Below, piece by piece: positions 15,046 through 22,620 of a stretch of DNA of 25,053 bases. The stretch lies in NCBI GenBank assembly GCA_963645405.1, contig CAVISR010000039.1:1-25053 (forward strand). Direction: 5' to 3'. Position 1 is the first letter of the stretch. Each line of letters begins with the position of its first letter. Made by a program: the position numbers and the translations under genes. This DNA is from Colivivens sp963645405. Lineage in GTDB: Bacteria; Bacteroidota; Bacteroidia; Bacteroidales; Bacteroidaceae. A model generated the notes under the pieces. That model ran no database searches. It saw only the letters and a program-made list of their open reading frames with translations, and had not been told where the DNA came from.

Positions 15046-15077
15046 AAAGAGAGGCATCTCTGTGAGAGCCTCTCTTT
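15046..15077. terminator. Bidirectional terminator between holB and rplI
   Basis: AAAGAGAGGC (15046-15055) pairs with GCCTCTCTTT (15068-15077); inside, TCTC (15057-15060) pairs with GAGA (15064-15067), giving a 14-pair stem with one bulge. T-rich flanks occur on both strands, with the better run on the minus strand, after rplI. Confidence 0.85.
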
Positions 15078-15099
15078 ATGATTGCTTTTCTTGATTTGC

Positions 15100-15678
15100 T
15101 TATTCAGCTGCCGGTGCTTCCTCTGCTGGAGTTTCTGCTTCTTCTGCAGGAGCTTCTGCCTCGGCTGGCTCAGCTTCCTTTGCTGCCTTGTCAGCTTTCT
15201 TCTGAGCTGCAGCTTCGTCGATAGCCTTCTTTGAGCTTTCGTCTGGAACTACCTCGAATGGAAGTTCTACAACGACTTCTCTGTGGAGCTGGATTGTAGC
15301 TACGTGCTGACCAAGAACCTTGACTGACTTGCTTGTAATCTTCTTTGCATCGAGCTCAATGCCTTTCTGTGCAAGTGCCTCAACAATCTGTGCTGCACCA
15401 ACTGAACCATAGATGTTCTGTCCGTCGGAAACCTTTGCTTCGATTGCAAGAGTTACGCCTTCGAACTTCTTTGCCTGCTCTTCGGCATCAGCCTTGATCT
15501 TGGCAAGCTTGTGGGCGCGCTGCTTGAGTTCCTCATTGAGAGCCTTAAGTGCCTTGTCGGTAGCAAGCACTGCAAGGCGCTGAGGAAGTAGATAATTGCG
15601 ACCATATCCGTCCTTCACTGTGTGGACTTCGTCCTTGTAGCCTAAGCCAAGAACGTCTTTCTTCAATATAATTTTCAT
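15100..15678 (-). CDS. rplI: 50S ribosomal protein L9 (bL9) with Ala/Glu-rich tail
   Basis: bL9 binds 23S rRNA near the L1 stalk and reaches out of the ribosome. The 192-residue protein has the N-terminal domain (MKIILKKDVLGLGYKDEVHTVKDGYGRNYLLPQ, quoted in part: GYGRNYLLP), the long connecting helix and the C-terminal domain (AKVSDGQNIYGSVGAAQI). It exceeds the usual length of about 150 by some 40 residues of Ala, Glu and Pro (AEAEAPAEEAETPAEE-like), a tail also seen in other Bacteroidetes L9 proteins as far as I know. Last gene of rpsF-rpsR-rplI. Preceded by a perfect Shine-Dalgarno site, unusual in this phylum. Confidence 0.97.
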   Translation of the reverse strand: MKIILKKDVLGLGYKDEVHTVKDGYGRNYLLPQRLAVLATDKALKALNEELKQRAHKLAKIKADAEEQAKKFEGVTLAIEAKVSDGQNIYGSVGAAQIVEALAQKGIELDAKKITSKSVKVLGQHVATIQLHREVVVELPFEVVPDESSKKAIDEAAAQKKADKAAKEAEPAEAEAPAEEAETPAEEAPAAE

Positions 15679-15681
15679 TGT

Positions 15682-15692
15682 CTCACCTCCTT
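15682..15692 (-). promoter_or_regulatory. Strong Shine-Dalgarno site of rplI
   Basis: On the minus strand AAGGAGGTGA lies four bases before the rplI ATG and matches the 16S anti-Shine-Dalgarno sequence at all ten positions. It overlaps the rpsR stop codon (TAA, 15691-15693). Most other genes here lack such a site. Confidence 0.85.
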
Positions 15693-15972
15693 AGTTTTTG
15701 TTGTTCAATAAGTCTGTAACGAATGGAAGCAAAGCAAGATGACGTGCACGCTTTACTGCCTGTGCCACGCGGCGCTGGTACTTCAGGGAGTTGCCAGTGA
15801 TACGGCGTGGAAGGATCTTTCCTTGTTCGTTGAGGAATTTCTTCAAGAAATTAGAGTCTTTGTAGTCGATATACTTGATACCGCTCTTCTTGAAACGACA
15901 ATACTTCTTTTTCTTTACGTCCACTGTCTGTGGAGTAAGGAAGCGTACTTCCTGATTTGTCTGTGCTGCCAT
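15691..15972 (-). CDS. rpsR: 30S ribosomal protein S18 (bS18)
   Basis: bS18 pairs with bS6 on the 30S platform. The 93-residue protein has the conserved stretch from KKYCRFKKSGIKYIDYKD to LPRRITGNSLKYQRRVAQA and the basic KRARHLALLPF. The start ATG is two bases after the rpsF stop. A strong Shine-Dalgarno site lies within the last codons of rpsF. In Bacteroidetes ribosomes bS21, bS18 and bS6 cover the anti-Shine-Dalgarno end of 16S rRNA, and strong Shine-Dalgarno sites before bS18 or bS21 genes have been proposed to allow autoregulation; this gene fits that pattern. Confidence 0.97.
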   Translation of the reverse strand: MAAQTNQEVRFLTPQTVDVKKKKYCRFKKSGIKYIDYKDSNFLKKFLNEQGKILPRRITGNSLKYQRRVAQAVKRARHLALLPFVTDLLNNKN

Positions 15973-15974
15973 AA

Positions 15975-16313
15975 TTATGCCTCCTCCTTTTTAGCGTTAC
16001 GACGCTTCTCTGCATACTGAGCAGCGTACTTCTCGTTCTTTACTGTGAGATAACGGAGCACACGTTCGTCACGGCGCATCTGTAACTCGAAATTTGCAAT
16101 AAGTGCTGGTTCTGCCTTGAACTCAATCATAGAGTAGAATCCAGTTGACTTCTTCTCAATGTTGTAGGCGAGTTTCTTAAGACCCCAATTCTCTACATTG
16201 ATGATCTCAGCGCCATTGTCAGTGAGGAAAGTCTGATACTTCTCTACCGCTTCCTTCATCTGTTGGTCAGACAAAACGGGAGTTAAAATGAAAACGGTTT
16301 CGTACTGATTCAT
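15975..16313 (-). CDS. rpsF: 30S ribosomal protein S6 (bS6)
   Basis: bS6 forms a dimer with bS18 on the 30S platform. The 112-residue protein begins MNQYETVFILTPVLSD and contains the family motifs VENWGLKKLAYNIEKKSTGFY and RRDERVLRYLTVKN. The C-terminus is a short Lys/Glu/Ala tail (RRNAKKEEA). It is first in the operon rpsF-rpsR-rplI, with the gap to rpsR only two bases. Unlike rpsR and rplI it has no Shine-Dalgarno site (the bases before the ATG are A/T-rich). bL9 last and no single-strand binding protein gene between, as is common in Bacteroidetes. Confidence 0.97.
   Translation of the reverse strand: MNQYETVFILTPVLSDQQMKEAVEKYQTFLTDNGAEIINVENWGLKKLAYNIEKKSTGFYSMIEFKAEPALIANFELQMRRDERVLRYLTVKNEKYAAQYAEKRRNAKKEEA
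15980..15989 (-). promoter_or_regulatory. Strong Shine-Dalgarno site of rpsR
   Basis: On the minus strand AAGGAGGAGG ends 7 bases before the rpsR ATG; the two overlapping GGAGG cores give spacings of 7 and 10. It lies inside the rpsF codons for KKEEA, so rpsF translation would cross it. Confidence 0.8.
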
Positions 16314-16350
16314 AAATTGTTCTTTTGTTTATAATTGATGTACTAGTGCT

Positions 16351-16392
16351 TAAAGCGGGTGCAAAGTTAGTGAAAATAAATGGATGGGCAAT
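16351..16392 (-). promoter_or_regulatory. Promoter and start region of the rpsF operon
   Basis: On the minus strand ATTG (16389-16392), 19 bases, TAACTTTG (16362-16369), then CACCCGCTTTA. The block from 16369 to 16351 matches the one before rplS at 17 of 19 positions. Leader about 45 bases. Confidence 0.7.
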
Positions 16393-16522
16393 CGATTGTG
16401 GGCTTTTTTTCGAAAAAATCTGCGTGCAAACAAAAATAATTGCCGTTTCATAGTGGCTGATTGGTTTTTTTTCGCTTACTTTGTGCCTTGAAATCGATGT
16501 AAACGAAAAAGCTAAATATAAA

Positions 16523-16729
16523 ATGGGTAAAGACTTAAAGAACTATGTGGGAGCAATCCTCGTATTGCTCGGTGGCTTGTTGATGATTCTTGCCATGTTT
16601 GTGCCTGCAATGCAGGACTTGTGTGACCAGAACTGGTATACAACAGGCAGTTTCATTCTTATGACTGTGGGCATCATTGTTCACGTTGTAATCAATAAGT
16701 TCTTCAGTAAGGAGTCAAAGATTGACTAA
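16523..16729 (+). CDS. Small membrane protein, 68 aa, two membrane helices
   Basis: I start it at ATG 16523 (MGKDLKNYVGAIL); the longer reading frame begins in the presumed leader. Two hydrophobic segments (about 8-28, VGAILVLLGGLLMILAMFV, and 40-58, GSFILMTVGIIVHVVI) flank a short loop with one cysteine (QDLCDQNWYTTG), and the C-terminus is basic (NKFFSKESKID). It is probably an inner-membrane protein. It resembles small Bacteroidetes membrane proteins of unknown function; I cannot assign a role. It is divergent from rpsF and closed by a strong terminator at 16760, so it is a monocistronic unit. A poor match to the -7 element (TTACTTTG, 16476-16483) lies 40 bases upstream. Confidence 0.75.
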   Translation: MGKDLKNYVGAILVLLGGLLMILAMFVPAMQDLCDQNWYTTGSFILMTVGIIVHVVINKFFSKESKID

Positions 16730-16759
16730 CAGGTAACTGAGGACTTTGTTCGGAAACAG

Positions 16760-16794
16760 ACAGAGGCTGCATGATGCAGCTTCTGTTTTTTTTG
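16760..16794 (+). terminator. Terminator after the small membrane protein gene
   Basis: ACAGAGGCTGCA (16760-16771) pairs with TGCAGCTTCTGT (16775-16786) with one G-T pair, three-base loop TGA, then a run of eight T. A strong rho-independent terminator. Confidence 0.9.
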
Positions 16795-16934
16795 TGCTCT
16801 ATGATGAACTTTGCAATTTGCCCATTGGCGTGTTTCATGCTTTGTTTGAGGCAAACGTCTTGTTTTGTCTGGCACTGTGTCTCGTGTGTCCTTCTTGGCG
16901 GCTTGGTGATGTTCTTGACAATGAAGCCAGGATG

Positions 16935-16968
16935 CAAAAATCCCTGCAGCACCGGAGTGTCTGCAGGG
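16935..16968 (-). terminator. Probable terminator of gdhA
   Basis: On the minus strand CCCTGCAG (16961-16968) pairs with CTGCAGGG (16942-16949), extended by a partial CAC/GTG pairing, and is followed by ATTTTTG. It lies about 120 bases beyond the gdhA stop. The stretch between the two terminators and from here to 17088 holds open frames on both strands, but none reads as a real protein. Confidence 0.7.
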
Positions 16969-17088
16969 GTGGGTTACCAAGCGCTCAAGTCCTTACGATG
17001 AGCATTTGGCTTTGCTGAACCTATCAAGCCTTCTTTGTTGAATCCGCTTTATGGTTGGTCCTTTGTATGGTCTTTGAAGGTTGTCGTT

Positions 17089-18426
17089 TTATACAATCCC
17101 TTGTGCCATCATGGCTTTTGCCACCTTCATGAAGCCAGCGATGTTGGCTCCCTTCACATAGTTGACGTAGCCGTCGGCTTCTTTTCCATACTTCAGACAT
17201 TGTTCGTGGATGCCGTGCATGATTTGATGCAGTTTCTCGTCCACTTCCTTGGCACTCCAGCTCAGGTGCATTGCGTTCTGGCTCATCTCCAGTCCGGAGG
17301 TGGCAACGCCGCCGGCATTTACTGCCTTGCCTGGGGCGTAGAGCATCTTGTGCTCAATGAACAGGTCGATTGCCTCTGGTGTGCATCCCATGTTGCTTAT
17401 CTCGCCCACGCAGGTCACTCCATTATTAATAAGGTGTAGTGCATCCTCGCCGTTGAGCTCGTTCTGTGTGGCGCATGGCAGTGCGATGTCGCATTTCACT
17501 TCCCATGGACGCTTGTCGGCAATGAACTTGCTGCCCGGGAATTTCTCTGCGTAAGGTGAGCAGATGTCGTTACCGCTGGCACGCAGTTCGAGCATGTAGG
17601 CAATTTTCTCTTCGTTCAGTCCGTCGGGGTCGTAGATGTAGCCGTCGGGTCCTGAGATGGTCACTACCTTGGCTCCCAATTGTGTGGCTTTAGTTGCTGC
17701 TCCCCATGCCACATTGCCGAATCCGGAGATGGCAATGGTCTTGCCCTTGATGTCGATGCCTTTGTCCTGCAGCATCTCGTGCACGAAGTAGAGTCCGCCA
17801 AATCCTGTTGCTTCCGGACGTACGAGTGAACCGCCGTATTCCAGTCCCTTGCCCGTGAGCACTCCGCTCCAGTCGCGTGTGAGTTTCTTGTATTGTCCGA
17901 ACAGATAGCCAATCTCTCTTGCTCCCACACCGATGTCTCCTGCCGGCACATCGATTTCCGGTCCTATATATCTGAACAGCTCGCTCATGAAGGCTTGGCA
18001 GAAGCGCATGATTTCTGCATCGCTCTTGCCGCGTGGTGAGAAGTCCGAGCCTCCTTTGCCGCCGCCCATCGGAAGAGTGGTCAGTGCGTTCTTGAAGGTC
18101 TGTTCGAAACCGAGGAACTTCAGAATGCTGAGGTTCACTGAGGCGTGGAATCGCAGTCCGCCCTTGTAGGGTCCTATTGCGCTGTTGAACTGCACGCGGT
18201 AGCCGAGGTTCACCTGCACTTCGCCCTTGTCGTCTACCCAAGGTACGCGGAAGGTGATGATGCGCTCTGGTTCCACCAGTCGCTCAATGATTTTTGCTTT
18301 CTCGAATTCGGGGTGCTGATTGTAGACCTCCTCGATGGACATCAGAACCTCTTTCACTGCTTGAAGGTACTCTTTCTCTCCAGGGTGCTTGGCTTCAAGC
18401 TGAGCCATAATCTTTTGAATTTCCAT
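17089..18426 (-). CDS. gdhA: Glutamate dehydrogenase, NADP-type
   Basis: GdhA interconverts 2-oxoglutarate plus ammonia and glutamate; in Bacteroidales it is a main route of ammonium assimilation. The 445-residue hexamer-type enzyme shows the substrate domain with GPYKGGLRFH (85-94), the catalytic Lys124 in PMGGGKGGSDF and Asp164 in PAGDIGVG, and the nucleotide fold with SGFGNVAWG (234-242). The stretch VGEISNMGCTPEAID replaces the more usual AEGAN-type motif, in keeping with this size class. NADP use is inferred from length and class rather than from a residue test. It has its own consensus promoter (18513) and probable terminator (16935). Identification is firm. Confidence 0.96.
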   Translation of the reverse strand: MEIQKIMAQLEAKHPGEKEYLQAVKEVLMSIEEVYNQHPEFEKAKIIERLVEPERIITFRVPWVDDKGEVQVNLGYRVQFNSAIGPYKGGLRFHASVNLSILKFLGFEQTFKNALTTLPMGGGKGGSDFSPRGKSDAEIMRFCQAFMSELFRYIGPEIDVPAGDIGVGAREIGYLFGQYKKLTRDWSGVLTGKGLEYGGSLVRPEATGFGGLYFVHEMLQDKGIDIKGKTIAISGFGNVAWGAATKATQLGAKVVTISGPDGYIYDPDGLNEEKIAYMLELRASGNDICSPYAEKFPGSKFIADKRPWEVKCDIALPCATQNELNGEDALHLINNGVTCVGEISNMGCTPEAIDLFIEHKMLYAPGKAVNAGGVATSGLEMSQNAMHLSWSAKEVDEKLHQIMHGIHEQCLKYGKEADGYVNYVKGANIAGFMKVAKAMMAQGIV

Positions 18427-18512
18427 AGTAGCACTTATTGATTGGGTTGTTTCTTTTGTTTGTTTTTCGGTGTGTGGTGCTGCCTGCAGTACTGTACGTC
18501 CGATTTCACGTG

Positions 18513-18543
18513 CAAATATATGAATTCGGATTCGTGCGGCAAA
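18513..18543 (-). promoter_or_regulatory. Consensus promoter of gdhA
   Basis: On the minus strand TTTG (18540-18543), exactly 19 bases, TATATTTG (18513-18520), then C. Start of transcription near 18507, leader about 80 bases. The divergent spacer 18427-18791 holds this promoter and that of the lyase gene, and no gene. Confidence 0.8.
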
Positions 18544-18658
18544 ATATTTTGCAATAAATTTTTCTTCAGTCCAGTTCTTTGATTGGTAAGTGGGGCTAAG
18601 CGTAATCCCGGTTTTGCTCGCTTTTTTATGCCTTCAGATGATTTTGTTTTGCTTTGTG

Positions 18659-18689
18659 GTTGTACGTATTGAAAAAATCCGTACATTTG
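18659..18689 (+). promoter_or_regulatory. Promoter of the lyase gene
   Basis: GTTG (18659-18662), 19 bases, TACATTTG (18682-18689), then C. Start near 18695 gives a leader of about 97 bases. At its end AACTACTTAT occurs at 18770-18779 and again at 18784-18793, a 14-base tandem step that includes the start codon. Confidence 0.65.
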
Positions 18690-18791
18690 CGGTGTCTAAT
18701 TATTTATTGAAAATTGTGCGACTGGAATACGCTGAAGGTTGCACTGATTACGAGAAACTGATAGCGACTAACTACTTATTAAAAACTACTT

Positions 18792-21700
18792 ATGGTAAAA
18801 AGATTATTCTCGTTCGTTTGTGCTGCATCCTTTGTATGCTTTGTATATGCACAGAACAAGGTACTGCAGTATGACTTCAGCGAGGTCAGCGGAACTACTG
18901 TGAGCGACGCTTCCTCCTCCGGCATCAATGCCACTCTCCGTGGGTCTGCCAAGGTACAGGAGATGGGCAAGTATCACGTGATGAATCTCGGAAACAGCTC
19001 GGGCTATCTCGATATGGGAAAGGCTGCGGGCGAACTGTTCAAGACCCTCGACACATTTACTGTCTCGGTGTATTACCGGGTCGACAAGGATGCAACGATA
19101 ACCGGCTCGGGCAATTTCCTCTGGTCGTTCTCCACATCGGCTGCCTGCACCGCATCCGAGGGTAAGTACTCTGCCTACCGGCTCAATGCCCAGCGTGTGG
19201 CTACGTCTACTGGCGGTTACGGCAATGAGAGCGGAATCGAGAAGGGCAGTGTTGCCAACCTCGGAGTGTGGGAACATGTGGCGTTCGTGCAGAACGGTAC
19301 TTCCGGCAAGCTCTACATAAACGGCAAGCTGGTTGGCTCTGCCACGATGTCGAAGAACACCGAGAACTTCGCTTCGGCTTCGGTTCCCTACAACTGGATA
19401 GGCCGTCCACCGTTCAGTGCCGACAGCTATCTCAACGGAACCATGGTCTACGACTTCTGCGTCTACGACGATGCCTTGACCCTCGACAGTGTAAAGTCCC
19501 TTGCTGCCTTCACCGACAGTCTTGAGTATGAGTACCGATATGGAGGCGACGGCGACTTTACTGCCTTGCAGACTGCCGTCAACAGTGCCAAGACCTACTT
19601 GCAGGGACTTAACCTCAACAACTATCCGCCATCAGCAGTCCTCGAGTTCCAGGATGCAATCAATATGGCTGAATATCTCATCAGCGAGAACAAGGCGAAC
19701 CAAACGACTATCAATGAACACAAGACAGCCCTTGCAGAGGCAAAGACTAAGTTCATTGCTACGAAAGGCATACTGTTCGACACTTCCAATGTTGTCAGTT
19801 CCTACGACATCAACCGTGGATTCAAACATCCGGGAGGACTCCATACCCAAGCAGACTTCGACCGCATCAAGCAACAGCTTGCTGACGGCAACGAGACCGT
19901 GACTGCAGCCTACAAGGTGCTGAAGAATGCAGAATTCGCACAGTCGAGTTGCGCCACTTGGCCAGTGGAGACCATTGTGAGAGGTGGCAGTAGCGGACAG
20001 AACTACATCAATGCAGCCCGCGGAGCCACGATTGCCTATCAGAATGCTCTGCGCTGGAAGATTGAAGGAATAGAAGCCAACGCCAAGCATGCAGTGGATG
20101 TACTTATGGCTTGGGCACGTACCACCAAATACATAAGCGGTGACTCCAACTATGCACTGGCAGCAGGACTCTATGGCTATCAGTTTGCGCAGGCTGCCGA
20201 ACTCGTACGCGACTATGAAGGATGGAGTCAGGAAGACTTCCAGACGTTCCGTCGTTGGATGCTCGATGTGTGGTATCCAAGCTGCATCGGATTCCTCCGC
20301 GTAAGGAACGGCACATGGGCAAACACCGGCAAGTGGTGGCAGGCACCCGGACACTATTGGTCGAACTGGGGACTGTGCAACGCCCTTGCAGTGCTGAGCA
20401 TCGGAGTGCTTTGCGATGATGTCTTCATCTACAACCAGGGACTTTCGTTCATCAAGTACGACCAAGTAGGCACATTCAAAGACCCGCGTACTGCCGACCC
20501 GATACTCAACGATGGACTGACCGAATTCTGGGGCAACCTCATCGTGACCACATCCGAGTCTGACTTGGAGACTGGTGCCTACGGAAAGCTCGGACAGATG
20601 AACGAGAGCGGACGCGACACCGGACATGCAGCGATGGCTGCAGGACTGGCTGTCGATGTGGCTCATCAGGCATGGAACCAAGGCGACGACCTCTTTGCCT
20701 ATATGGACCATCGCCTTGCAGCAGGAATCGAATACATTGCGGCACAGACACAGAGCGTGCAAGGATTGCCCTGGACCAACTATAAATACGGTACTAACGG
20801 AATCTACTACTCTGACAGCCGCTGCTGGACCATGACCGGACCTGCACTGGGTGCCCAGATGCGCAACTACTGGGGTACGGTGATTGGACACTACGAAGGC
20901 ATCAAGGGAGTGAAGATGCCGTTCTCCAAGATTGCATACGAGCAGATGGGAATCGATGCGGGAGGCATGGGCGCTACGAGCGGTGGCTATGACCATCTTG
21001 GCTATTCCGTCCTCATGAACACTTATGATGGACTGGCTCCAGCCAGCAAGGTCCCGACCGAGATGTCAGGAAAGATTACATACAACGGAAAGACCGTCGA
21101 CCACAATGAACTGGGTGGACTCGTCAACACCTTCTCCTCGACTGCCAACCCTGGATTCGCTGCAGGAACAGTCGTCACCCTTCAGCCACAAATCCCCGAC
21201 TCAGTCAGCGACACCGGACTGTGGCAGTGGGAGACAGGTGAAACCACACGCAACATCACCGTCACTGCCGACAAGTCCCGAGTCTATCGTGTCACCTATA
21301 CCAACGACCGTGGAGTGAAGAGCGAACAAGTCTTCACCATCGCAGTACAGGGCGACAATGTGCCGTCCACCATCAACCAGTCCATCAACGGAGTAAGCGC
21401 TACATCAGCCAACGTCAACTACGGAAGTACCGTCACCCTCTATGCAGACGGCACTGGTGGTTGGGGCTCCTTGCTTTGGGACAACGGACAGACTTCGTCC
21501 ACCATCACCATTCCATCCATCACCACAAGCCGTGACATCAGTGTCATCTTCACCAATCAAGCAGGCACACAGTCCATGGCTACGTTCCACCTGAACGTGC
21601 AGAACGTGATTCCCAACATCGTGGTAGAAGGTACGACCTATTCCAATACCGGCTCAAAGGTTGTACGGGCAGGCGACAGCGTTGTGCTCTCTCCGTCACC

Positions 21701-22460
21701 GGTAGGAGCACAGGCAGGCGGCGACTTCGTGTGGACCGTTAATGGTGAGGAAGTGTCAACAGAACAAACCCTCACGTTCCCTTCCATCGAAGAAAGTGTG
21801 TTCCCGCAGCTCCAGTACTTGATGAACGGCGAAGTCATCGCCAATGTCGACTTCAGCATATTCGTCCATCCCAAGTCTGATATACTGATTGAGCCAGGTG
21901 ACTACTACATCCGTCACCGCAGCAGCGGCACTTACCTAACCAATGAAGATGCCGACAGCACCGTTGCAGCTCCAGTCTTCAAGGCTTTCATCGGAACCAA
22001 GGCATCACCGTCAGCCACCCAGATTTGGCACATCAACCGTACCACTGCTGCCCGCTATGACTTCATGTCAGTCAGCGACAGCCTCTATCTTACGGCATCC
22101 GGTTCGATGATCAAGCGAACGTTACGTCCACACCGCATCACGAAGGCAACAGGTACCGATTATGTGAATTTCTACAACAACGACGGAACCTATTGGACAG
22201 TCAATACCTCAGGTGCCATCACGTTTGGCGGAGCCGATGCCCTCACAGAGTATCCGTTCGAGTTGGTACCGGTAGTGAAGTATGAGGCAGAGGATGTGAA
22301 CCAGGATGGGACAGTAGATTCTCAGGATGTACTTGCCGTCTATCGCTTCATGTCGTCTGCAACCGATGTCAGTGCCGATACAGTCGAGGACGTGAACCGG
22401 GACGGAACAGCCGACTCCCAGGATGTACTGCAGATTTATGAGTATATGCGTGTGCATTGA
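18792..22460 (+). CDS. Secreted alginate-lyase-superfamily protein with LamG, Ig-like, beta-trefoil-like and dockerin regions
   Basis: A 1222-residue exported protein, probably a polysaccharide lyase. Order: signal peptide (1-20, ends CFVYAQ); LamG/concanavalin-like domain (about 23-230, with YDFSEVSG, YRVDKDAT, LYINGKLVG, DFCVYDDALT); a helical FIVAR-like segment (about 255-320); a large alpha-toroid domain (about 340-745) with WWQAPGHYWSNWGLCNAL and NESGRDTGHAAM...AWNQGDDLF, as in the alginate-lyase Pfam family; Ig-like strands (about 755-1030); a beta-trefoil-like domain (about 1035-1160, YYIRHRSSGTYLT); and a dockerin (about 1164-1222) with two calcium loops, DVNQDGTVDSQDVL and DVNRDGTADSQDVL. 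No type IX sorting domain seen. No susCD pair is adjacent. Substrate could be alginate, glucuronan or another uronate; family placement is by motif only. Confidence 0.78.
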   Translation: MVKRLFSFVCAASFVCFVYAQNKVLQYDFSEVSGTTVSDASSSGINATLRGSAKVQEMGKYHVMNLGNSSGYLDMGKAAGELFKTLDTFTVSVYYRVDKDATITGSGNFLWSFSTSAACTASEGKYSAYRLNAQRVATSTGGYGNESGIEKGSVANLGVWEHVAFVQNGTSGKLYINGKLVGSATMSKNTENFASASVPYNWIGRPPFSADSYLNGTMVYDFCVYDDALTLDSVKSLAAFTDSLEYEYRYGGDGDFTALQTAVNSAKTYLQGLNLNNYPPSAVLEFQDAINMAEYLISENKANQTTINEHKTALAEAKTKFIATKGILFDTSNVVSSYDINRGFKHPGGLHTQADFDRIKQQLADGNETVTAAYKVLKNAEFAQSSCATWPVETIVRGGSSGQNYINAARGATIAYQNALRWKIEGIEANAKHAVDVLMAWARTTKYISGDSNYALAAGLYGYQFAQAAELVRDYEGWSQEDFQTFRRWMLDVWYPSCIGFLRVRNGTWANTGKWWQAPGHYWSNWGLCNALAVLSIGVLCDDVFIYNQGLSFIKYDQVGTFKDPRTADPILNDGLTEFWGNLIVTTSESDLETGAYGKLGQMNESGRDTGHAAMAAGLAVDVAHQAWNQGDDLFAYMDHRLAAGIEYIAAQTQSVQGLPWTNYKYGTNGIYYSDSRCWTMTGPALGAQMRNYWGTVIGHYEGIKGVKMPFSKIAYEQMGIDAGGMGATSGGYDHLGYSVLMNTYDGLAPASKVPTEMSGKITYNGKTVDHNELGGLVNTFSSTANPGFAAGTVVTLQPQIPDSVSDTGLWQWETGETTRNITVTADKSRVYRVTYTNDRGVKSEQVFTIAVQGDNVPSTINQSINGVSATSANVNYGSTVTLYADGTGGWGSLLWDNGQTSSTITIPSITTSRDISVIFTNQAGTQSMATFHLNVQNVIPNIVVEGTTYSNTGSKVVRAGDSVVLSPSPVGAQAGGDFVWTVNGEEVSTEQTLTFPSIEESVFPQLQYLMNGEVIANVDFSIFVHPKSDILIEPGDYYIRHRSSGTYLTNEDADSTVAAPVFKAFIGTKASPSATQIWHINRTTAARYDFMSVSDSLYLTASGSMIKRTLRPHRITKATGTDYVNFYNNDGTYWTVNTSGAITFGGADALTEYPFELVPVVKYEAEDVNQDGTVDSQDVLAVYRFMSSATDVSADTVEDVNRDGTADSQDVLQIYEYMRVH

Positions 22461-22486
22461 GAGTGGATTACACCGATAACCATTGC

Positions 22487-22519
22487 TAGGGTGCGTATTT
22501 CCGTGAAATGCGCACCCTA
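22487..22519 (+). terminator. Long hairpin after the lyase gene
   Basis: TAGGGTGCGTATTTC (22487-22501) pairs with GAAATGCGCACCCTA (22505-22519), 15 pairs with one T-G, loop of three. No T-run follows, so it may protect the mRNA end or stop transcription weakly; a T-rich stretch occurs only about 20 bases later. Confidence 0.6.
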
Positions 22520-22562
22520 TGCTGTACGTCCAGTAAATATTATATCTTTTTTAGTCTCAACC

Positions 22563-22594
22563 TATCATTAGATATAGAAAAAGTTGTAACTTTG
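22563..22594 (+). promoter_or_regulatory. hipBA promoter with candidate HipB operator
   Basis: The -7 element TAACTTTG is at 22587-22594, followed by C. The upstream box is unclear; the place where it should be holds the inverted repeat TATC-ATTA-GATA (22563-22574). A wider one, TATATCT (22531-22537) and AGATATA (22570-22576), surrounds it. HipB of E. coli represses its operon by binding TATCC-N8-GGATA, so these are candidate operators by analogy. Confidence 0.5.
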
Positions 22595-22620
22595 CATTCG
22601 TAATTATGTATTGTGTGCTT

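Noticed and set aside
16795..17088. Small open frames on both strands between the terminators and gdhA
   Set aside because: They look like Cys-rich or mixed translation of spacer, lack promoters and start signals, and the gdhA terminator lies within them.
19632..20996. Minus-strand open frame of 454 codons inside the lyase gene
   Set aside because: Antisense to the lyase catalytic domain, without recognisable motifs.
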